A stretch of 64,000 nucleotides of DNA, from positions 1 to 64,000 of the forward strand of contig JBCDBW010000005.1 of assembly GCA_039182965.1 (NCBI GenBank). The letters are read 5' to 3'. The notes under the pieces were generated by a model. It saw nothing but the letters and a program-made list of their open reading frames with translations. It did no database searches and had not been told where the DNA came from. Position numbers and translations under genes: made by a program. The stretch comes from JBCDBW01 sp039182965 (GTDB taxonomy: Bacteria; Verrucomicrobiota; Verrucomicrobiia; Verrucomicrobiales; DEV007). Below are positions 61,584-64,000 of the stretch, piece by piece (the first letter of the stretch is position 1; every line of letters begins with the position of its first letter).

Positions 61584-62345
61584 TCAGTGGGAGGAACTTA
61601 AGAAGCGGGTACCGTGACCATTTCCATTGACGAGTTCGGGCAGTTGTGCGGCGTTGTGACCGTTCGCGATGAGGGTTTCGATCCCGGCTTCAACAGCGAT
61701 TTTGACTGCTTTGAGTTTTGAGGCCATTCCGCCGGTGGAGTGTTTTCCTACCGTGCTGTCTGCGAAATGCAGGACCTTATCGACAGAATCGACATGGCTT
61801 ACGATTTCATTTTTTGTGCCGGGCTTGATGAGTCCATCGACACTGGTGAGGATCACGAGCCGGCTGGCTTCAGCGAGAATAGCGACGTGCGCCGAGAGGA
61901 CGTCATTGTCGCCGACTTTGAGTTCATCGACGGCCACGGAATCGTTTTCATTGATGATGGGAATGACGTTGTCGCGATCGAGAAGGGCGGAGAGGGTATT
62001 GGCAACGTTTTGGCGTCGGGCGTTGTGTTTGAAGTCTTCGTTAGTGAGAAGGAGTTGGGCAACAGTGAGTTCGTGATCGCGGAATCTCGTTTCATAGAGG
62101 TGCATCAGGCGAGTTTGTCCCACAGCAGCACAAGCTTGAAGTTGGGCGGTTTCGATGGGACGATCCTTCATGCCGAAGGCCATGAGACCGGCGCCGACAG
62201 CACCGCTGGAAACGACGATGGGCTGGTGACCGTCATTTTTGAGGACGGAGACGGCATCGACCAGTTTGGTGAACTGGGCGGGATTGGGAGCGGTTCCTTC
62301 TTTGTTGGTCAGGATGCCGGAGCCGAATTTGATGACGAGTTTCAC
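61584..62345 (-). CDS. proB: Glutamate 5-kinase, short form without PUA domain
   Basis: This 253-residue kinase phosphorylates glutamate, the first committed step of proline synthesis. It has the amino acid kinase fold: VIKFGSGILTNKEG, VVSSGAVGAGLMAFG, PIINENDSVAVDELKVGDND and STGGMASKLKAVKIA. E. coli ProB has about 367 residues with a C-terminal PUA domain; here the protein ends after the kinase domain, as in several bacterial and plant-type enzymes. The start is GTG 62345; the frame extends further but would run into the tRNA gene. Confidence 0.92.
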   Translation of the reverse strand: MKLVIKFGSGILTNKEGTAPNPAQFTKLVDAVSVLKNDGHQPIVVSSGAVGAGLMAFGMKDRPIETAQLQACAAVGQTRLMHLYETRFRDHELTVAQLLLTNEDFKHNARRQNVANTLSALLDRDNVIPIINENDSVAVDELKVGDNDVLSAHVAILAEASRLVILTSVDGLIKPGTKNEIVSHVDSVDKVLHFADSTVGKHSTGGMASKLKAVKIAVEAGIETLIANGHNAAQLPELVNGNGHGTRFLSSSH

Positions 62346-62457
62346 TCTGGGCTTTTCGCAGTTAGGGATCCGAGGGTGGCGGAGGTAGGAGGCCGGGAAC
62401 GATATTGCTTGCGGGGTGGGGTGTAAAGGGGCACTTTTTGAGCTGGTCAATCCACGG

Positions 62458-62529
62458 GCACCCATAGTTCAACGGATAGAACAACGGTTTCCGGAACCGT
62501 AGATCTAGGTTCGATTCCTAGTGGGTGTA
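62458..62529 (+). tRNA. tRNA-Arg (anticodon CCG)
   Basis: A complete cloverleaf can be folded by eye. The acceptor stem is GCACCCA with TGGGTGT (one G-T pair), the D-arm GTTC...GAAC, the anticodon stem ACGGT with ACCGT and loop TTCCGGA giving anticodon CCG, and the T-arm CTAGG-TTCGATT-CCTAG. Discriminator base A73 is typical of tRNA-Arg in many bacteria. No CCA is encoded, so it is added later. It reads CGG codons. It lies 112 bp upstream of proB on the other strand and next to a region of decayed genes. Confidence 0.95.
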
Positions 62530-62623
62530 ATGGTTTTACGGGTGTCCTTGTTTTTGGATCTTTGACGGAATGGAAGTCTGTCGGATGAGTTGTTTGGATT
62601 GAGTTTCTTTGTTCTCCACGAAA

Positions 62624-63060
62624 ATGAATCTCCGCCCTGCGAGTCCAAAAGACTCTGAATTTATCTAGTGAAGGTTGATGCGTTAAAGAACTACATCGAA
62701 CAAACCTGAGGTTGGGAAGAATCGTTTCAGAGAGAATTTCATCAGAAGGATTTCGATCCAGATGAAATCGAGATAATCATCATCGCTGGAGATGATGCTG
62801 GGTACTTAGTCATCAAAGAGGAAAGGAAAGAAATAGAACTAAAGGAGATTTATCTACTTATGCAGTTTCAAAGACTAGGGTTGGGCTCCAGGATAGTCAG
62901 GAACCTCATCGCAAAAGAAAAAGTGGTGCGTTTACAGGTACTGAAAGTAAATCCAGCAATCGGACTCTATAGAAGACTTGGGTTGGAGGTTTGCGATGAG
63001 ACCGATACGCACCGACTTATGAAAACAAGGGGAGAACCAGTCGAGATAACCAACACCTAG
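62624..63060 (+). pseudogene. GNAT-family acetyltransferase, broken
   Basis: The remnant starts with MNLRPASPKDSEFI at 62624, a normal GNAT N-terminus, and then breaks at stop codons near 62666 with a frame change. It continues from 62668 (VKVDALKNYIEQT), has a TGA at 62707 where the family has Trp (IEQT-W-GW), and resumes GWEESFQREFHQKDFDP. The acetyl-CoA region is IYLLMQFQRLGLGSRIV, and the C-terminus is VVRLQVLKVNPAIGLYRRLGLEV. At least two disabling changes make a functional protein unlikely. Base composition is visibly richer in A/T than the surrounding genes, suggesting foreign origin. Confidence 0.8.
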
Positions 63061-63081
63061 GCTGCGCCTAGATGTCGGTTA
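63047..63081. repeat. Strong stem-loop overlapping the GNAT remnant stop codon
   Basis: Arms TAACCAACACCTAGGC (63047-63062) and GCCTAGATGTCGGTTA (63066-63081) pair at 14 of 16 positions around a 3-nt loop TGC. The stop TAG of the remnant lies in the first arm. No T-run follows. It could be a mobile-element end, a bidirectional terminator, or a leftover recombination site. Confidence 0.5.
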
Positions 63082-63169
63082 CTCTGTACGATAGCTAGGC
63101 TGTGTTGTATCCCCTCAGAATCATGTCAGAATTTGATGACTGCCCCCCGATTTCCCCTGAGACCCTTCT

Positions 63170-63601
63170 GTGCAAGAGGGACGGGACGGATTGACGTTCA
63201 AGGAACTCGATGCGGTATCGAGAGAACACCCAATTTCTTATTCTGAACTCTTCGGATCATTTGGGTTTCTCGACCTACAACGCCTTCCAGGTGGCAGAGA
63301 ATCCGGCGGACATCGAGGACCCGCCGGGAGGGGAGTGGACACGGGACAAGGATGGCAATCTTAGCGGGAGAATGAAGAATATGGCGGTCTTCATCACTGT
63401 CATCCAGGTCAACCCAGTGATGGAGGATTTCGGGCCGGCGGAGGCCTCGTTGAATTGCGTGACAAGTACTCGGACCCAGGGCTCGCGACCGGCGGTGGGG
63501 TCGTGCTCGGGACCCTTTCCAATGGTCTCGGTGATGCCCAGATCCTGCAAGCTGCCGCCGCCACCGGAAGGTTGAAGGCACGGATTCGCGCTTATTGGTA
63601 G
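63170..63601 (+). pseudogene. YtcJ-type amidohydrolase (amidohydrolase 3), frameshifted remnant
   Basis: Family sequence is spread over three frames. The first frame has LTFKELDAVSREHPIS. After a shift it continues as FLILNSSDHLGFSTYNAFQ and PPGGEWTRDKDGNLSGRM, the region between the metal site and the TIM-barrel middle in YtcJ proteins. A third frame gives LGTLSNGLGDAQILQAAAATGRLKARIRAYW and a stop at 63601. Only a central piece of a family of about 550 residues remains. Overlapping minus-strand frames have no family character. Confidence 0.7.
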
Positions 63602-63782
63602 GAATTCCCTTTTTCAAGCCTGTTTTCCAGCCCTTTCTGGGCCGGGGTTGGTGGGGGTGCAACTCTTTCTGCAACCGTGTCTTCTTTGAGGAGCTTCGAT
63701 AGCAGGAAATTTTTTTCGCTCGGGGTTTAGAATCCGGCCGGAATCGTCAATACCCTCATGACGCCCCCAAATTTTTGCTTCC

Positions 63783-64000
63783 ATGCTGCCGCTTTCCGTA
63801 CTCCTTTCTAAAGCCCGCCGAATCCAGCTCGCCCTTCTCCTTGGGTTGACATCCAGCGCCTCAGCAGTCGACCTCAACAGCGACGGTCTGTGCGACCTCT
63901 GGCAGCAGCAATACGGGGCCGAAGCCCTTCTTCCCAGTGACGACACGGACGGCGATGGCTATCTAAACTCCACGGAGTCTACAGCGGGCACCGACCCTTT
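63783..64000 (+). CDS. Secreted calcium-repeat protein, N-terminus only (3' truncated by window edge)
   Basis: Translation from ATG 63783 gives a signal peptide (about residues 1-28, ending TSSASA), then VDLNSDGLCDLWQQQYGAEA and DDTDGDGYLNSTESTAGTDP. These D-x-N/D-x-D-G loops are the thrombospondin type 3/dockerin-like calcium repeats that open many very large secreted PVC proteins. The frame is open to the last base (72 complete codons and a partial one). Nothing can be said about the rest of the protein. Confidence 0.7.
   Translation, partial: MLPLSVLLSKARRIQLALLLGLTSSASAVDLNSDGLCDLWQQQYGAEALLPSDDTDGDGYLNSTESTAGTDP

Noticed and set aside
62707..62709. TGA in the GNAT gene read as selenocysteine or tryptophan
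   Set aside because: The rest of the gene has a frameshift as well, and all other genes in the window use TGA as a normal stop.
63047..63081. Integron attC site
   Set aside because: The core sites RYYYAAC and GTTRRRY are absent and there is no integrase in the window.
63198..63674. 158-residue frame on the minus strand
   Set aside because: The plus strand holds clear amidohydrolase sequence in the same place; the minus frame has no family character.

Overview
The window looks like a chromosomal segment of a PVC-superphylum bacterium, most likely Verrucomicrobiota (Planctomycetota is the alternative). The call rests on family content, not on a database match: a PSCyt1-DUF1549-DUF1553 protein paired with a DUF1501 protein, a large propeller/HEAT/cytochrome c protein of the PVC type, FGly sulfatases, a histidine kinase with discoidin-like sensor domains, a PEP-CTERM protein, and many secreted lipoproteins. 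Most of the DNA is GC-rich and densely coding with short intergenic gaps. GTG and TTG starts are common.

Layout. 1-450: 3' end of a GT4 glycosyltransferase. 602-2716: two decayed insertion sequences almost back to back, the first with duplicated terminal repeats and the second an internally deleted IS1380-type element. 2781-8787: Yip1-like membrane protein, a sulfatase, a ribose-type ABC permease and binding protein with no ATPase beside them, and a methyltransferase. 8915-13922: a leftward operon STAS - MlaE - MlaF - MlaD - GAF/PP2C/HATPase, joining an outer-membrane lipid transporter to a complete partner-switching set. 14070-25417: SGNH hydrolase, glycerol kinase, Gfo/Idh/MocA oxidoreductase, PVC cytochrome, TSUP permease and the three-gene proton-translocating transhydrogenase. 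25452-32823: NarL-type two-component pair, divergent from the PSCyt1/DUF1501 pair. 32957-43091: PEP-CTERM metalloprotease-like protein, SGNH lipoprotein, NHL and FG-GAP proteins, ion channel with zinc ribbon, acyltransferase, two TPR proteins and a small lipoprotein. 43206-51034: PAS kinase with CheY-like regulator, and a tripartite RND efflux operon.

51245-58937 is the most unusual locus. A leftward operon encodes a very large YHYH-domain/sulfatase chimera and, overlapping its stop codon, one polypeptide that joins an MbnP-like domain to a di-haem MbnH/MauG/CcpA-like domain. It is transcribed away from an OmpR/CpxA-type two-component pair. The shared intergenic region carries two copies of a 7-4-7 direct-repeat box exactly 33 bp apart, so the kinase-regulator pair may control both itself and the redox/sulfatase operon.

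59034-62529: two DUF4870 proteins, proBA, and tRNA-Arg(CCG). 62530-64000 is a decay zone with a broken GNAT acetyltransferase in AT-richer DNA, a frameshifted YtcJ-type amidohydrolase, and the first 72 codons of a secreted calcium-repeat protein that runs off the end. No rRNA, CRISPR array, prophage or replication origin was seen.
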